This document shows positions 45,900-58,891 of a stretch of DNA of 64,000 nt, in pieces. Made by a program: the position numbers and the translations under genes. Within the stretch, counting starts at the first letter, position 1. Each line of letters starts with the position of its first letter. The stretch spans positions 328,259 to 392,258 of the forward strand of contig CM059624.1 in assembly GCA_030435675.1 (NCBI GenBank), written 5' to 3'. Source of the stretch: Steinernema hermaphroditum. Lineage: Eukaryota; Nematoda; Chromadorea; Rhabditida; Steinernematidae. The notes under the pieces were generated by a model. It did no database searches. It saw only the letters and a list, made by a program, of their open reading frames with translations, and had not been told where the DNA came from.

Positions 45900-48750
45900 G
45901 AGCTTTTTGGTGTGAGCAAGGGGCCCTGACTGTCTCGAATTGAAAGTTTTGCAGGAAACTAGAGAGTCCACAGTAAATCCAACGAGAGTAGGGCGCGTTC
46001 GATCAGGCTCGTGCAGTTCTACAAGATGGAATCATAAAAATGCTATGGTACTTTGGAGCAGGAGGGTCAGATGCAGAAATCTTTGCATGAACAAGGACCC
46101 TATCTGTCTCGAATTGAAAGTTTTACGAGGAAACTAAGATAGTCCACAAGAAATCCTAACGAGAGTAGGCGCGTTCGATCAGGCTCGTGCAGTTCTACAA
46201 GATCCAATCATAAAAATGCTATGGTACTTTGGAGCAGGAGGGTCGGATGCAGAGCTCTTGGTGTAGAGCAAGGGCCCTGCTATCTCGAATTGAAAGGATT
46301 TTGCAGGAAACTAAGATAGTCCACAGGAAATCCAACGGGAGTAGGCGCGTTCGATCAGGCTCGTGCAGTTCTACAAGATCCAATCATAAAAATGCTATGG
46401 TACTTTGGAGCAGTAGGGTCGAATGCAGAAATCTTTGCATGAACAAGGCCCTATCTGTCTCGAATTGAAAGTTTTGCAGGAAACTAAGATAGTCCACAGT
46501 AAATCCAACGAGAGTAGGCGCGTTCGACCAGGCTCGTGCAGTTCTACAAGATCCAATCATAAAAATGCTATGGTACTTTGGAGCAGGAGGGTCAGATGCA
46601 GAGCTCTTGGTGTGAGCAAGGGCCCTGCTATCTCCAGGTGAAAGTTTCCCGGGAAACTAAGATAGTCCACAGGAAATCCAACAGAAATCAGAGCGCGTTC
46701 GATCAGGCTCGTGCAGTTCCACAAAGATCCAATCTACAAAAATGCTATGGTACTTTGGAGCAGTAGGGTCAGATACCGAAATCTTTGCATGAACAAGGAC
46801 CCTATCTGTCTCGAATTGAAAGTTTTGCAGGAAACTAAGATAGTCCACAGTAAATCCTAACGAGAGTAGGCGCGTTCGACCAGGCTCGTGCAGTTCTACA
46901 AGATCCGATCATAAAAATGCTACTTGATACTTTGGAGCAGGAGGGTCAGATGCGGAACTCTTTGCATGAACAAGGCCCTATCTGTCTCGAATTGAAGGCG
47001 TTTGCAGGAAACTAAGATAGTCCACAAGAAATCCGAAAAGAGTAGGCGCGTTCGATCAGGCTCGTGCAGTTCTACAAGATCCAATCATAAAAATGCTATG
47101 GTACTTTGGAGCAGGAGGGTCAGATGCAGAGCTCTTGGTGTGAGCAAGGGCCCTGCTGTCTCGAATTGAACGATTTGCAGGAAACTAAGATAGTCCACAG
47201 TAAATCCAACGAGAGTAGGCGCGTTCGATCAGGCTCGTGCAGTTCTACAAGATGGAATCATAAAAATGCTATGGTACTTTGGAGCAGGAGGGTCAGATGC
47301 AGAAATCTTTGCATGAACAAGGACCCTATCTGTCTCGAATTGAAAGTTTTGCAGGAAACTAAGATAGTCCACAGTAAATCCAACGGAAATTGACGCGTTC
47401 GACCAGGCTCGTGCAGTTCTACAAGATCCGATCATAAAAATGCTATGGTACTTTGGAGCAGGAGGGTCAGATGCGGAACTCTTTGCATGAACAAGGCCCT
47501 ATCTGTCTCGAATTGAAAGTTTTGCAGGAAACTAAGATAGTCCACAAGAAATCCAAAGAGAGTAGGCGCGTTCGATCAGGCTCGTGCAGTTCTACAAGAT
47601 CCAATCATAAAAATGCTATGGTACTTTGGAGCAGGAGGGTCAGATGCAGAGCTCTTTGAGTGAGCAAGGGCCCTGCTGTCTCGAATTGAAAGTTTTGCAG
47701 GAAACTAAGAGAGTCCACAGTAAATCCAACGAGAGTAGGCGCGTTCGATCAGGCTCGTGCAGTTCTGCAAGATGGAATCATAAAAATGCTATGGTACTTT
47801 GGAGCAGGAGGGTCAGATGCAGAAATCTTTGCATGAACAAAGCCCTATCTGTCTCGAATTGAAAGTTTTGCAGGAAACTAAGATAGTCCACAAGAAATCC
47901 AACGAGAGTAGGCGCGTTCGATCAGGCTCTTGGTGAATTTCTACAAGATCCAATCATAAAAATGCTATGGTACTTTGGAGCAGGAGGGTCAGATGCAGAG
48001 CTCTTGGTGTGAGCAAGGGCCCTGCTATCTCGAATTGAAAGTTTTGCAGGAAACTAAGATAGTCCACAGGAAATCCAACGGGAGTAGGCGCGTTCGATCA
48101 GGCTCGTGCAGTTCTACAAGATCCAATCATAAAAATGCTATGGTACTTTGGAGCAGTAGGGTCAGATGCAGAAATCTTTGCATGAACAAGGCCCTATCTG
48201 TCTCGAATTGAAAGTTTTGCAGGAAACTAAGATAGTCCACAGTAAATCCAACGAGAGTAGGCGCGTTCGACCAGGCTCGTGCAGTTCTACAAGATCCAAT
48301 CATAAAAATGCTATGGTACTTTGGAGCAGGAGGGTCAGATGCAGAGCTCTTGGTGTGAGCAAGGGCCCTGCTATCTCGAATTGAAAGTTTTGCAGGAAAC
48401 TAAGATAGTCCACAGGAAATCCAACGGGAGTAGGCGCGTTCGATCAGGCTCGTGCAGTTCTACAAGATCCAATCATAAAAATGCTATGGTACTTTGGAGC
48501 AGTAGGGTCAGATGCAGAAATCTTTGCATGAACAAGGCCCTATCTGTCTCGAATTGAAAGTTTTGCAGGAAACTAAGATGAATCCACAGTAAATCCAACG
48601 AGAGTAGGCGCGTTCGACCAGGCTCGTGCGGTTCTACAAGATCCGATCATAAAAATGCTATGGTACTTTGGAGCAGGAGGGTCAGATGCGGAACTCTTTT
48701 TGCATGAACAAGGACCCTATCTGTCTCGAATTGAAAGTTTTGCGAGAAAC
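45900..48750 (+). repeat. Diverged satellite subfamily downstream of the gap
   Basis: Units share GCAGTAGGGTC, TTCGACCAGG, GCTATCTCGAA and AAGGACCCTAT, which are rare elsewhere. GCAGTAGGGTC occurs near 46413, 46762, 48155 and 48502, so it recurs as pairs about 347-349 bp apart. Indels are also frequent, so part of the variation may be consensus error. Confidence 0.65.
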
Positions 48751-51700
48751 TAAGATAGTCCACAAGAAATCCAAAGAGAGTAGGCGCGTTCGATCAGGCT
48801 CGTGCAGTTCTACAAGATCCAATCATAAAAATGCTATGGTACTTTGGAGCAGGAGGGTCAGATGCAGAGCTCTTGGTGTGAGCAAGGGCCCTGCTGTCTC
48901 GAATTGAAAGTTTTGCAGGAAACTAAGATAGTCCACAGTAAATCCAACGAGAGTAGGCGCGTTCGATCAGGCTCGTGCAGTTCTACAAGATCCAATCATA
49001 AAAATGCTATGGTACTTTGGAGCAGGAGGGTCAGATGCAGAACTCTTTGCATGAACAAGGGCCCTATCTGTCTCGAATTGAAAGTTTTGCAGGAAACTGA
49101 AATAGTCCACAGTAAATCCAAACGGGAGTAGGCGCGTTCGATCAGGCTCGTGCAGTTCTACAAGATCCAATCATAAAAATGCTATGGTACTTTGGAGCGG
49201 AGGGGTCAGATGCAGAGCTCTTGGTGTGAGCAAGGGCCCTGCTGTCTCGAATTGAAAGTTTTGCAGGAAACTAAGATAGTCCACAGTAAATCCAACGAGA
49301 GTAGGCGCGTTCGATCAGGCTCGTGCAGTTCTACAAGATCCAATCATAAAAATGCTATGGTACTTTGGAGCAGGAGGGTCAGATGCAGAACTCTTTGCAT
49401 GAACAAGGCCCTATCTGTCTCGAATTGAAAGTTTTGCAGGAAACTAAGATAGTCCACAGTAAATCCAACGAGAGTAGGCGCGTTCGATCAGGCTCGTGCA
49501 GTTCTACAAGATCCAATCATAAAAATGCTATGGTACTTTGGAGCAGGAGGGTCAGATGCAGAACTCTTTGTATGAACAAGGGCCCTATCTGTCTCGAATT
49601 GAAAGTTTTGCAGGAAACTAAGATAGTCCACAGTAAACCCAACGAGAGTAGGCGCGTTCGATCAGGCTCGTGCAGTTCTACAAGATCCAATCATAAAAAT
49701 GCTATGGTACTTTGGAGCAGGAGGGTCAGATGCAGAGCTTTTGGTATGAGCAAGGCCCTATCTGTCTCGAATTGAAAGTTTTGCAGGAAACTAAGATAGT
49801 CCACAGTAAATCCAACGAGAGTAGGCGCGTTCGATCAGGCTCGTGCAGTTCTACAAGATCCAATCATAAAAATGCTATGGTACTTTGGAGCAGGAGGGTC
49901 AGATGCAGAGCTCTTTGTGTGAGCAAGGGCCCTGCTGTCTCGAATTGAAAGTTTTGCAGGAAACTAAGATAGTCCACAGTAAATCCAACGGGAGTAGGCG
50001 CGTTCGATCAGGCTCGTGCAGTTCTACAAGATCCAATCATAAAAATGCTATGGTACTTTGGAGCAGGAGGGTCAGATGCAGAGCTCTTGGTGTGAGCAAG
50101 GGCCCTGCTGTCTCGAATTGAAAGTTTTGCAGGAAACTAAGATAGTCCACAGTAAATCCAACGAGAGTAGGCGCGTTCGATCAGGCTCGTGCAGTTCTAC
50201 AAGATCCAATCATAAAAATGCTATGGTACTTTGGAGCAGGAGGGTCAGATGCAGAACTCTTTGTGTGAGCAAGGGCCCTACTGTCTCGAATTGAAAGTTT
50301 TGCAGGAAACTAAGATAGTCCACAGTAATCCAACGAGAGTAGGCGCGTTCGATCAGGCTCGTGCAGTTCTACAAGATCCAATCATAAAAATGCTATGGTA
50401 CTTTGGAGCAGGAGGGTCAGATGCAGAGCTCTTGGTGTGAGCAAGGGCCCTGCTGTCTCGAATTGAAAGTTTTTGCAGGAAACTAAGATAGTCCACAGTA
50501 AATCCAACGAGAGTAGGCGCGTTCGATCAGGCTCGTGCAGTTCTACAAGATCCAATCATAAAAATGCTATGGTACTTTGGAGCAGGAGGGGTCAGATGCA
50601 GAACTCTTTGTATGATCAAGGGCCCATCTGTCTCGAATTGAAAGTTTTGCAGGAAACTAAGATAGTCCACAGTAAATCCAACGGGAGTAGGCGCGTTCGA
50701 TCAGGCTCGTGCAGTTCTACAAGATCCGATCATAAAAATGCTATGGTACTTTGGAGCAGGAGGGTCAGATGCAGAACTCTTTGTATGAACAAGGCCCTAT
50801 CTGTCTCGAATTGAAAGTTTTGCAGGAAACTAAGATAGTCCACAGTAAATCCAACGAGAGTAGGCGCGTTCGATCAGGCTCGTGCAGTTCTACAAGATCC
50901 AATCATAAAAATGCTATGGTACTTTGGAGCAGGAGGGTCAGATGCAGAGCTCTTGGTGTGAGCAAGGGCCCTGCTGTCTCGAATTGAAAGTTTTGCAGGA
51001 AACTAAGATAGTCCACAGTAAATCCAACGAGAGTAGGCGCGTTCGATCAGGCTCGTGCAGTTCTACAAGATCCAATCATAAAAATGCTATGGTACTTTGG
51101 AGCAGGAGGGTCAGATGCAGAACTCTTGGTATGAGCAAGGCCCTATCTGTCTCGAATTGAAAGTTTTGCAGGAAACTAAGATAGTCCACAGTAAATCCAA
51201 CGAGAGTAGGCGCGTTCGATCAGGCTCGTGCAGTTCTACAAGATCCAATCATAAAAATGCTATGGTACTTTGGAGCAGGAGGGTCAGATGCAGAACTCTT
51301 TGTATGAGCAAGGGCCCTACTGTCTCGAATTGAAAGTTTTGCAGGAAACTAAGATAGTCCACAGTAAATCCAACGAGAGTAGGCGCGTTCGATCAGGCTC
51401 GTGCAGTTCTACAAGATCCAATCATAAAAATGCTATGGTACTTTGGAGCAGGAGGGTCAGATGCAGAACTCTTGGTGTGAACAAGGCCCTGTCTGTCTCG
51501 AATTGAAAGTTTTGCAGGAAACTAAGATAGTCCACAGTAAATCCAACGAGAGTAGGCGCGTTCGATCAGGCTCGTGCAGTTCTACAAAGATCCAATCATA
51601 AAAATGCTATGGTACTTTGGAGCAGGAGGGTCAGATGCAGAACTCTTTGTGTGAACAAGGGCCCTGCTGTCTCGAATTGAAAGTTTTGCAGGAAACTAAG

Positions 51701-54700
51701 ATAGTCCACAGTAAATCCAACGAGAGTAGGCGCGTTCGATCAGGCTCGTGCAGTTCTACAAGATCCAATCATAAAAATGCTATGGTACTTTGGAGCAGGA
51801 GGGTCAGATGCAGAACTCTTTGTGTGAGCAAGGGCCCTATCTGTCTCGAATTGAAAGTTTTGCAGGAAACTAAGATAGTCCACAGTAAATCCAACGAGAG
51901 TAGGCGCGTTCGATCAGGCTCGTGCAGTTCTACAAGATCCAATCATAAAAATGCTATGGTACTTTGGAGCGGAGGGGTCAGATGCAGAGCTCTTGGTGTG
52001 AGCAAGGGCCCTGCTGTCTCGAATTGAAAGTTTTGCAGGAAACTAAGATAGTCCACAGTAAATCCAACGAGAGTAGGCGCGTTCGATCAGGCTCGTGCAG
52101 TTCTACAAGATCCAATCATAAAAATGCTATGGTACTTTGGAGCAGGAGGGGTCAGATGCAGAGCTCTTGGTGTGAGCAAGGGCCCTATCTGTCTCGAATT
52201 GAAAGTTTTGCAGGAAACTAAGATAGTCCACAGTAAATCCAACGGGAGTAGGCGCGTTCGATCAGGCTCGTGCAGTTCTACAAGATCCAATCATAAAAAT
52301 GCTATGGTACTTTGGAGCAGGAGGGTCAGATGCAGAGCTCTTGGTGTGAGCAAGGGCCCTGCTGTCTCGAATTGAAAGTTTTGCAGGAAACTAAGATAGT
52401 CCACAGGAAATCCAACGAGAGTAGGCGCGTTCGATCAGGCTCGTGCAGTTCTACAAGATCCAATCATAAAAATGCTATGGTACTTTGGAGCAGGAGGGTC
52501 AGATGCAGAACTCTTGGTGTGAGCAAGGGCCCTGCTGTCTCGAATTGAAAGTTTTGCAGGAAACTAAGATAGTCCACAGTAAATCCAACGAGAGTAGGCG
52601 CGTTCGATCAGGCTCGTGCAGTTCTACAAGATCCAATCATAAAAATGCTATGGTACTTTGGAGCAGGAGGGTCAGATGCAGAGCTCTTTGTGTGAGCAAG
52701 GGCCCTGCTGTCTCGAATTGAAAGTTTTGCAGGAAACTAAGATAGTCCACAGTAAATCCAACGAGAGTAGGCGCGTTCGATCAGGCTCGTGCAGTTCTAC
52801 AAGATCCAATCATAAAAATGCTATGGTACTTTGGAGCAGGAGGGTCAGATGCAGAGCTCTTGGTGTGAGCAAGGGCCCTGCTGTCTCGAATTGAAAGTTT
52901 TGCAGGAAACTAAGATAGTCCACAGTAATCCCAACGGGAATAGGCGCGTTCGATCAGGCTCGTGCAGTTCTACAAGATCCAATCATAAAAATGCTATGGT
53001 ACTTTGGAGCAGGAGGGTCAGATGCAGAGCTCTTGGTGTGAGCAAGGGCCCTGTCTGTCTCGAATTGAAAGTTTTGCAGGAAACTAAGATAGTCCACAGT
53101 AAATCCAACGAGAGTAGGCGCGTTCGATCAGGCTCGTGCAGTTCTACAAGATCCAATCATAAAAATGCTATGGTACTTTGGAGCAGGAGGGTCAGATGCA
53201 GAGCTCTTGGTGTGAGCAAGGGCCCTGTCTGTCTCGAATTGAAAGTTTTGCAGGAAACTAAGATAGTCCACAGTAAACCCAACGAGAGTAGGCGCGTTCG
53301 ATCAGGCTCGTGCAGTTCTACAAGATCCAGTCATAAAAATGCTATGGTACTTTGGAGCAGGAGGGTCAGATGCAGAACTCTTGGTGTGAGCAAGGGCCCT
53401 ATCTGTCTCGAATTGAAAGTTTTGCAGGAAACTAAGATAGTCCACAGTAAATCCAACGAGAGTAGGCGCGTTCGATCAGGCTCGTGCAGTTCTACAAGAT
53501 CCAATCATAAAAATGCTATGGTACTTTGGAGCAGGAGGGTCAGATGCAGAGCTCTTGGTGTGAGCAAGGGCCCTGCTGTCTCGAATTGAAAGTTTTGCAG
53601 GAAACTAAGATAGTCCACAGTAAACCCAACGGGAGTAGGCGCGTTCGATCAGGCTCGTGCAGTTCTACAAGATCCAATCATAAAAATGCTATGGTACTTT
53701 GGAGCAGGAGGGTCAGATGCAGAACTCTTTGTATGAACAAGGCCCTATCTGTCTCGAATTGAAAGTTTTGCAGGAAACTAAGATAGTCCACAGTAATCCC
53801 AACGGGAATAGGCGCGTTCGATCAGGCTCGTGCAGTTCTACAAGATCCAATCATAAAAATGCTATGGTACTTTGGAGCAGGAGGGTCAGATGCAGAGCTC
53901 TTGGTGTGAGCAAGGGCCCTGCTGTCTCGAATTGAAAGTTTTGCAGGAAACTAAGATAGTCCACAGTAAATCCAACGAGAGTAGGCGCGTTCGATCAGGC
54001 TCGTGCAGTTCTACAAGATCCAATCATAAAAATGCTATGGTACTTTGGAGCAGGAGGGTCAGATGCAGAGCTCTTGGTGTGAGCAAGGGCCCTGCTGTCT
54101 CGAATTGAAAGTTTTGCAGGAAACTAAGATAGTCCACAGTAAATCCAACGAGAGTAGGCGCGTTCGATCAGGCTCGTGCAGTTCTACAAGATCCAATCAT
54201 AAAAATGCTATGGTACTTTGGAGCAGGAGGGTCAGATGCAGAGCTCTTGGTGTGAGCAAGGGCCCTGCTGTCTCGAATTGAAAGTTTTGCAGGAAACTAA
54301 GATAGTCCACAGTAATCCCAACGGGAATAGGCGCGTTCGATCAGGCTCGTGCAGTTCTACAAGATCGAATCATAAAAATGCTATGGTACTTTGGAGCAGG
54401 AGGGTCAGATGCAGAGCTCTTTGTGTGAGCAAGGGCCCTGTCTGTCTCGAATTGAAAGTTTTGCAGGAAACTAAGATAGTCCACAGTAAACCCAACGGGA
54501 ATAGGCGCGTTCGATCAGGCTCGTGCAGTTCTACAAGATCCAATCATAAAAATGCTATGGTACTTTGGAGCAGGAGGGTCAGATGCAGAGCTCTTGGTGT
54601 GAACAAGGGCCCTATCTGTCTCGAATTGAAAGTTTTGCAGGAAACTAAGATAGTCCACAGTAAATCCAACGAGAGTAGGCGCGTTCGATCAGGCTCGTGC

Positions 54701-56299
54701 AGTTCTACAAGATCCAATCATAAAAATGCTATGGTACTTTGGAGCAGGAGGGTCAGATGCAGAACTCTTTGTGTGAACAAGGGCCCTATCTGTCTCGAAT
54801 TGAAAGTTTTGCAGGAAACTAAGATAGTCCACAGTAAATCCAACGAGAGTAGGCGCGTTCGATCAGGCTCGTGCAGTTCTACAAGATCCAATCATAAAAA
54901 TGCTATGGTACTTTGGAGCAGGAGGGTCAGATGCAGAACTCTTTGTATGAACAAGGGCCCTATCTGTCTCGAATTGAAAGTTTTGCAGGAAACTAAGATA
55001 GTCCACAGTAAATCCAACGAGAGTAGGCGCGTTCGATCAGGCTCGTGCAGTTCTACAAGATCCAATCATAAAAATGCTATGGTACTTTGGAGCAGGAGGG
55101 TCAGATGCAGAGCTCTTGGTGTGAGCAAGGGCCCTGCTGTCTCGAATTGAAAGTTTTGCAGGAAACTAAGATAGTCCACAGTAAATCCAACGAGAGTAGG
55201 CGCGTTCGATCAGGCTCGTGCAGTTCTACAAGATCCAATCATAAAAATGCTATGGTACTTTGGAGCAGGAGGGTCAGATGCAGAGCTCTTGGTGTGAGCA
55301 AGGGCCCTGCTGTCTCGAATTGAAAGTTTTGCAGGAAACTAAGATAGTCCACAGTAAATCCAACGGGAGTAGGCGCGTTCGATCAGGCTCGTGCAGTTCT
55401 ACAAGATCCAATCATAAAAATGCTATGGTACTTTGGAGCAGGAGGGTCAGATGCAGAGCTCTTGGTGTGAGCAAGGGCCCTGTCTGTCTCGAATTGAAAG
55501 TTTTGCAGGAAACTAAGATAGTCCACAGTAAATCCAACGGGAATAGGCGCGTTCGATCAGGCTCGTGCAGTTCTACAAGATAGAATCATAAAAATGCTAT
55601 GGTACTTTGGAGCAGGAGGGTCAGATGCAGAGCTCTTGGTGTGAGCAAGGGCCCTGCTGTCTCGAATTGAAAGTTTTGCAGGAAACTAAGATAGTCCACA
55701 GTAAACCCAACGGGAGTAGGCGCGTTCGATCAGGCTCGTGCAGTTCTACAAGATAGAATCATAAAAATGCTATGGTACTTTGGAGCAGGAGGGTCAGATG
55801 CAGAGCTCTTGGTGTGAGCAAGGGCCCTGCTGTCTCGAATTGAAAGTTTTGCAGGAAACTAAGATAGTCCACAGTAAATCCAACGAGAGTAGGCGCGTTC
55901 GATCAGGCTCGTGCAGTTCTACAAGATCCAATCATAAAAATGCTATGGTACTTTGGAGCAGGAGGGTCAGATGCAGAGCTCTTGGTGTGAGCAAGGGCCC
56001 TGCTGTCTCGAATTGAAAGTTTTGCAGGAAACTAAGATAGTCCACAGTAAATCCAACGAGAGTAGGCGCGTTCGATCAGGCTCGTGCAGTTCTACAAGAT
56101 CCAATCATAAAAATGATATGGTACTTTGGAGCAGGAGGGTCAGATGCAGAACTCTTGGTGTGAGCAAGGGCCCTGCTGTCTCGAATTGAAAGTTTTGCAG
56201 GAAACTAAGATAGTCCACAGTAATCCCAACGGGAATAGGCGCGTTCGATCAGGCTCGTGCAGTTCTACAAGATAGAATCATAAAAATGCTATGGTACTT

Positions 56300-57500
56300 T
56301 GGAGCAGGAGGGTCAGATGCAGAACTCTTTGTATGAACAAGGCCCTATCTGTCTCGAATCGAAAGTTTTGCAGGAAACTAAGATAGTCCACAGTAATCCC
56401 AACGGGAATAGGCGCGTTCGATCAGGCTCGTGCAGTTCTACAAGATAGAATCATAAAAATGCTATGGTACTTTGGAGCAGGAGGGTCAGATGCAGAGCTC
56501 TTGGTGTGAGCAAGGGCCCTGCTGTCTCGAATTGAAAGTTTTGCAGGAAACTAAGATAGTCCACAGTAAATCCAACGGGAATAGGCGCGTTCGATCAGGC
56601 TCGTGCAGTTCTACAAGATCCAATCATAAAAATGATATGGTACTTTGGAGCAGGAGGGTCAGATGCAGAACTCTTTGTATGAACAAGGCCCTATCTGTCT
56701 CGAATCGAAAGTTTTGCAGGAAACTAAGATAGTCCACAGTAATCCCAACGGGAATAGGCGCGTTCGATCAGGCTCGTGCAGTTCTACAAGATCCAATCAT
56801 AAAAATGCTATGGTACTTTGGAGCAGGAGGGTCAGATGCAGAGCTCTTGGTGTGAGCAAGGGCCCTGCTGTCTCGAATTGAAAGTTTTGCAGGAAACTAA
56901 GATAGTCCATAGTAAATCCAACGAGAGTAGGCGCGTTCGATCAGGCTCGTGCAGTTCTACAAGATCCAGTCATAAAAATGCTATGGTACTTTGGAGCAGG
57001 AGGGTCAGATGCAGAACTCTTTGTATGAACAAGGCCCTATCTGTCTCGAATCGAAAGTTTTGCAGGAAACTAAGATAGTCCACAGTAATCCCAACGGGAA
57101 TAGGCGCGTTCGATCAGGCTCGTGCAGTTCTACAAGATAGAATCATAAAAATGCTATGGTACTTTGGAGCAGGAGGGTCAGATGCAGAACTCTTTGTATG
57201 AACAAGGCCCTATCTGTCTCGAATTGAAAGTTTTGCAGGAAACTAAGATAGTCCACAGTAAATCCAACGAGAGTAGGCGCGTTCGATCAGGCTCGTGCAG
57301 TTCTACAAGATCCAGTCATAAAAATGCTATGGTACTTTGGAGCAGGAGGGTCAGATGCAGAACTCTTTGTATGAACAAGGCCCTATCTGTCTCGAATCGA
57401 AAGTTTTGCAGGAAACTAAGATAGTCCACAGTAAATCCAACGAGAGTAGGCGCGTTCGATCAGGCTCGTGCAGTTCTACAAGATCCAGTCATAAAAATGC
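56300..57500 (+). repeat. Dimeric higher-order stretch
   Basis: The substitution TCTCGAATCG occurs at about 56358, 56704, 57051 and 57398, with intervals of 346-347 bp, that is every second monomer. The intervening units mostly keep TCTCGAATTG and have other variants. This is a short two-monomer higher-order repeat immediately upstream of the mariner insertion. Confidence 0.7.
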
Positions 57501-57591
57501 TATGGTACTTTGGAGCAGGAGGGTCAGATGCAGAGCTCTTGGTGTGAGCAAGGGCCCTGCTGTCTCGAATTGAAAGTTTTGCAGGAAACTA

Positions 57592-57613
57592 CAGGGTTTT
57601 TGGGAAAATTTTC
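57592..57613. repeat. Left terminal inverted repeat of mariner element
   Basis: It starts CAGGGTTTTTGGGAAAATTT and is followed by A17 (57614-57630) and T6. It is imperfectly complementary to 58868-58889. Confidence 0.75.
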
Positions 57614-57714
57614 AAAAAAAAAAAAAAAAATTTTTTCAAACAAAACCATTTTAATTCTAGAAACGAACAATACTACGTTATTCAGCACGCTGAATTACAC
57701 ATAAAACGTGAATT

Positions 57715-58730
57715 TCATTCAAAATGGCCTCCTCCAGCGTCGATACAGGCCTTGACTCGCTTCTTGAAATCTTTGACGATCGCCGCGAGTGTTTCCACGC
57801 TGATTTCTTCCCAAGCGGCCAGGAGATCGCGCTTCAAGTCGTCCGCGGTGGCGTGTCTTCTTCGGCAGGCCTTTTCCTCCAGAATGGACCAAATCGCGTA
57901 GTCCATCGGGTTTAAATCCGGCGAGTTTGAGGGCCAAACTGACTTGTCCCAAAACCATGGGATTTGGTCTTCCAAGAAGCTCATCGTTGATTTGGATCCG
58001 TGGGCGGGTGCCCAGTCATGCTGGAACACCCAATCGTGGTCCGGGAACTGTTTTTCGGCCCAGGGGAGCAGATTCTTTGCCAGGATCTCTTCTTGATACA
58101 CCAGAGAGTCGATTTTCACCCCTTTTCGACGAAAACCAGGGGTGTTTTTCCGGTCGCGCAGATTCCGGCCCAAACCATCACCGAGGCAGGGAAATGGCTT
58201 CTTTCAACGCGCTTCGTGCGTGGAGAACCCTTCGGAAGCAGCTGGCGATGGTTCTGGGAGTTGTGGACGGCTTCGATGGTAAAAATCTTCTCATCGGAGA
58301 AGAACACATTGGCAAATCCGGACCCGCGGCTCTCGGCTCTCAGCTTCTTGCACTTCTGAAGCCGTTCGGCCTTTTTCGCTTCGGTTAGCAGGTGTCCGCG
58401 GCTGATTTTGTAGCTCTTGAGCTGGAGATCCTCGGTGACAAGCTTGTGCATCGATGCGTAGCCGATTTTGTACTTCTTGGCCAGCTTCATGATGGATCGC
58501 TCGGGATTGCGCTTGATCATCTTCCGAACGGCCTCTCGGACTCGTGGGGTTCTTGCAGTCTTTTTTCTTCCGCTTCGGGGACGGTCCTGGACGTCGCCAG
58601 TTTCCCAAAATCGATCCACCACGCGTTTGACGGCATCTCGGCGAAGTTTGAGGGCTTTGCAAATCTCGGGATTCGAGCTTCCGCCGCAATGGAGCTCAAC
58701 TATCGCGCAACGCACACTTTCGGAAACCAT
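57715..58730 (-). pseudogene. maT-like transposase, one frameshift (about 338 aa)
   Basis: A cut-and-paste transposase of the Tc1/mariner superfamily. The reading starts at the ATG at 58730 (MVSESVR) and runs 204 residues to a TGA at 58116-58118. The rest of the protein, from VKIDSLVYQEE, continues in another frame to a stop at 57715-57717. The switch lies at the C4 run 58119-58122 (G4 on the coding strand), where one base seems to be missing. Residues 1-110 form two helix-turn-helix regions joined by a PRSGRK motif at 51-56. The catalytic residues are D146 (FFSDEKIF), D239 (FQHDWAPAH) and D277 (SPDLNPMDY). The total length is the usual size for this family. A homopolymer sequencing error is a serious alternative to true inactivation. 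Plus-strand ORFs here are shadows. Confidence 0.9.
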
Positions 58731-58867
58731 TTTTACCCTGAATAACAGCTAATGCAGCATTACTGACAGCGAATATAGGGGTAAAAAGAGTCGCGCAACA
58801 CGAACATAACGAGAAACACGCGCAAAAACTCCGAAAAATTGCGAAAATTAGCATTGCAAAAAATGTT
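58731..58867. other. Mariner 5' untranslated and subterminal DNA
   Basis: Non-coding sequence between the transposase start and the right end. No motif recognised beyond the inverted repeat. Confidence 0.5.
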
Positions 58868-58889
58868 GCAGAACTTTCCGATAACCCTG
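58868..58889. repeat. Right terminal inverted repeat of mariner element
   Basis: Read inward on the minus strand it starts CAGGGTTATCGGAAAGTTCT. The outer seven bases match the left end, and the inner part is about two-thirds identical. Confidence 0.75.
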
Positions 58890-58891
58890 TA

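Larger units (their letters stand above)
44491..57589 (+). repeat. 173-bp satellite array, segment C
   Basis: The same satellite, about 76 copies, between the gap and the mariner insertion. The first 4.3 kb is irregular: a deleted monomer near 45193, and variants GCAGTAGGGTC, TTCGACCAGG, CTATCTCGAA and AAGGACCCTAT. From about 49 kb the units are clean again. A dimeric pattern appears at 56.3-57.5 kb, marked by TCTCGAATCG in place of TCTCGAATTG. Confidence 0.97.
57592..58889 (-). mobile_element. maT-type (DD37D) Tc1/mariner transposon
   Basis: A 1298-bp element flanked by TA (57590-57591 and 58890-58891). The site in other monomers reads AACTAAGATAG, so a single TA was duplicated. The ends start CAGGGTT on both sides, then diverge: about 15 of the first 22 bases match. 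The transposase gene on the minus strand fills most of the element. The spacing of 37 residues between the second and third catalytic Asp places it near the maT group known from nematodes and insects. The single frameshift suggests a recently inactivated copy or an assembly error. Confidence 0.93.

Noticed and set aside
57614..57636. A17T6 run near the mariner left end as a retrotransposon poly(A) tail
   Set aside because: It lies inside the element next to the CAGGG end with TA duplications outside, so it belongs to the DNA transposon.
57724..58752. Plus-strand ORFs inside the mariner (for example 57927-58388, 58392-58745)
   Set aside because: They are antisense shadows of the minus-strand transposase. 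Only the minus strand shows the DDD motifs and HTH regions.
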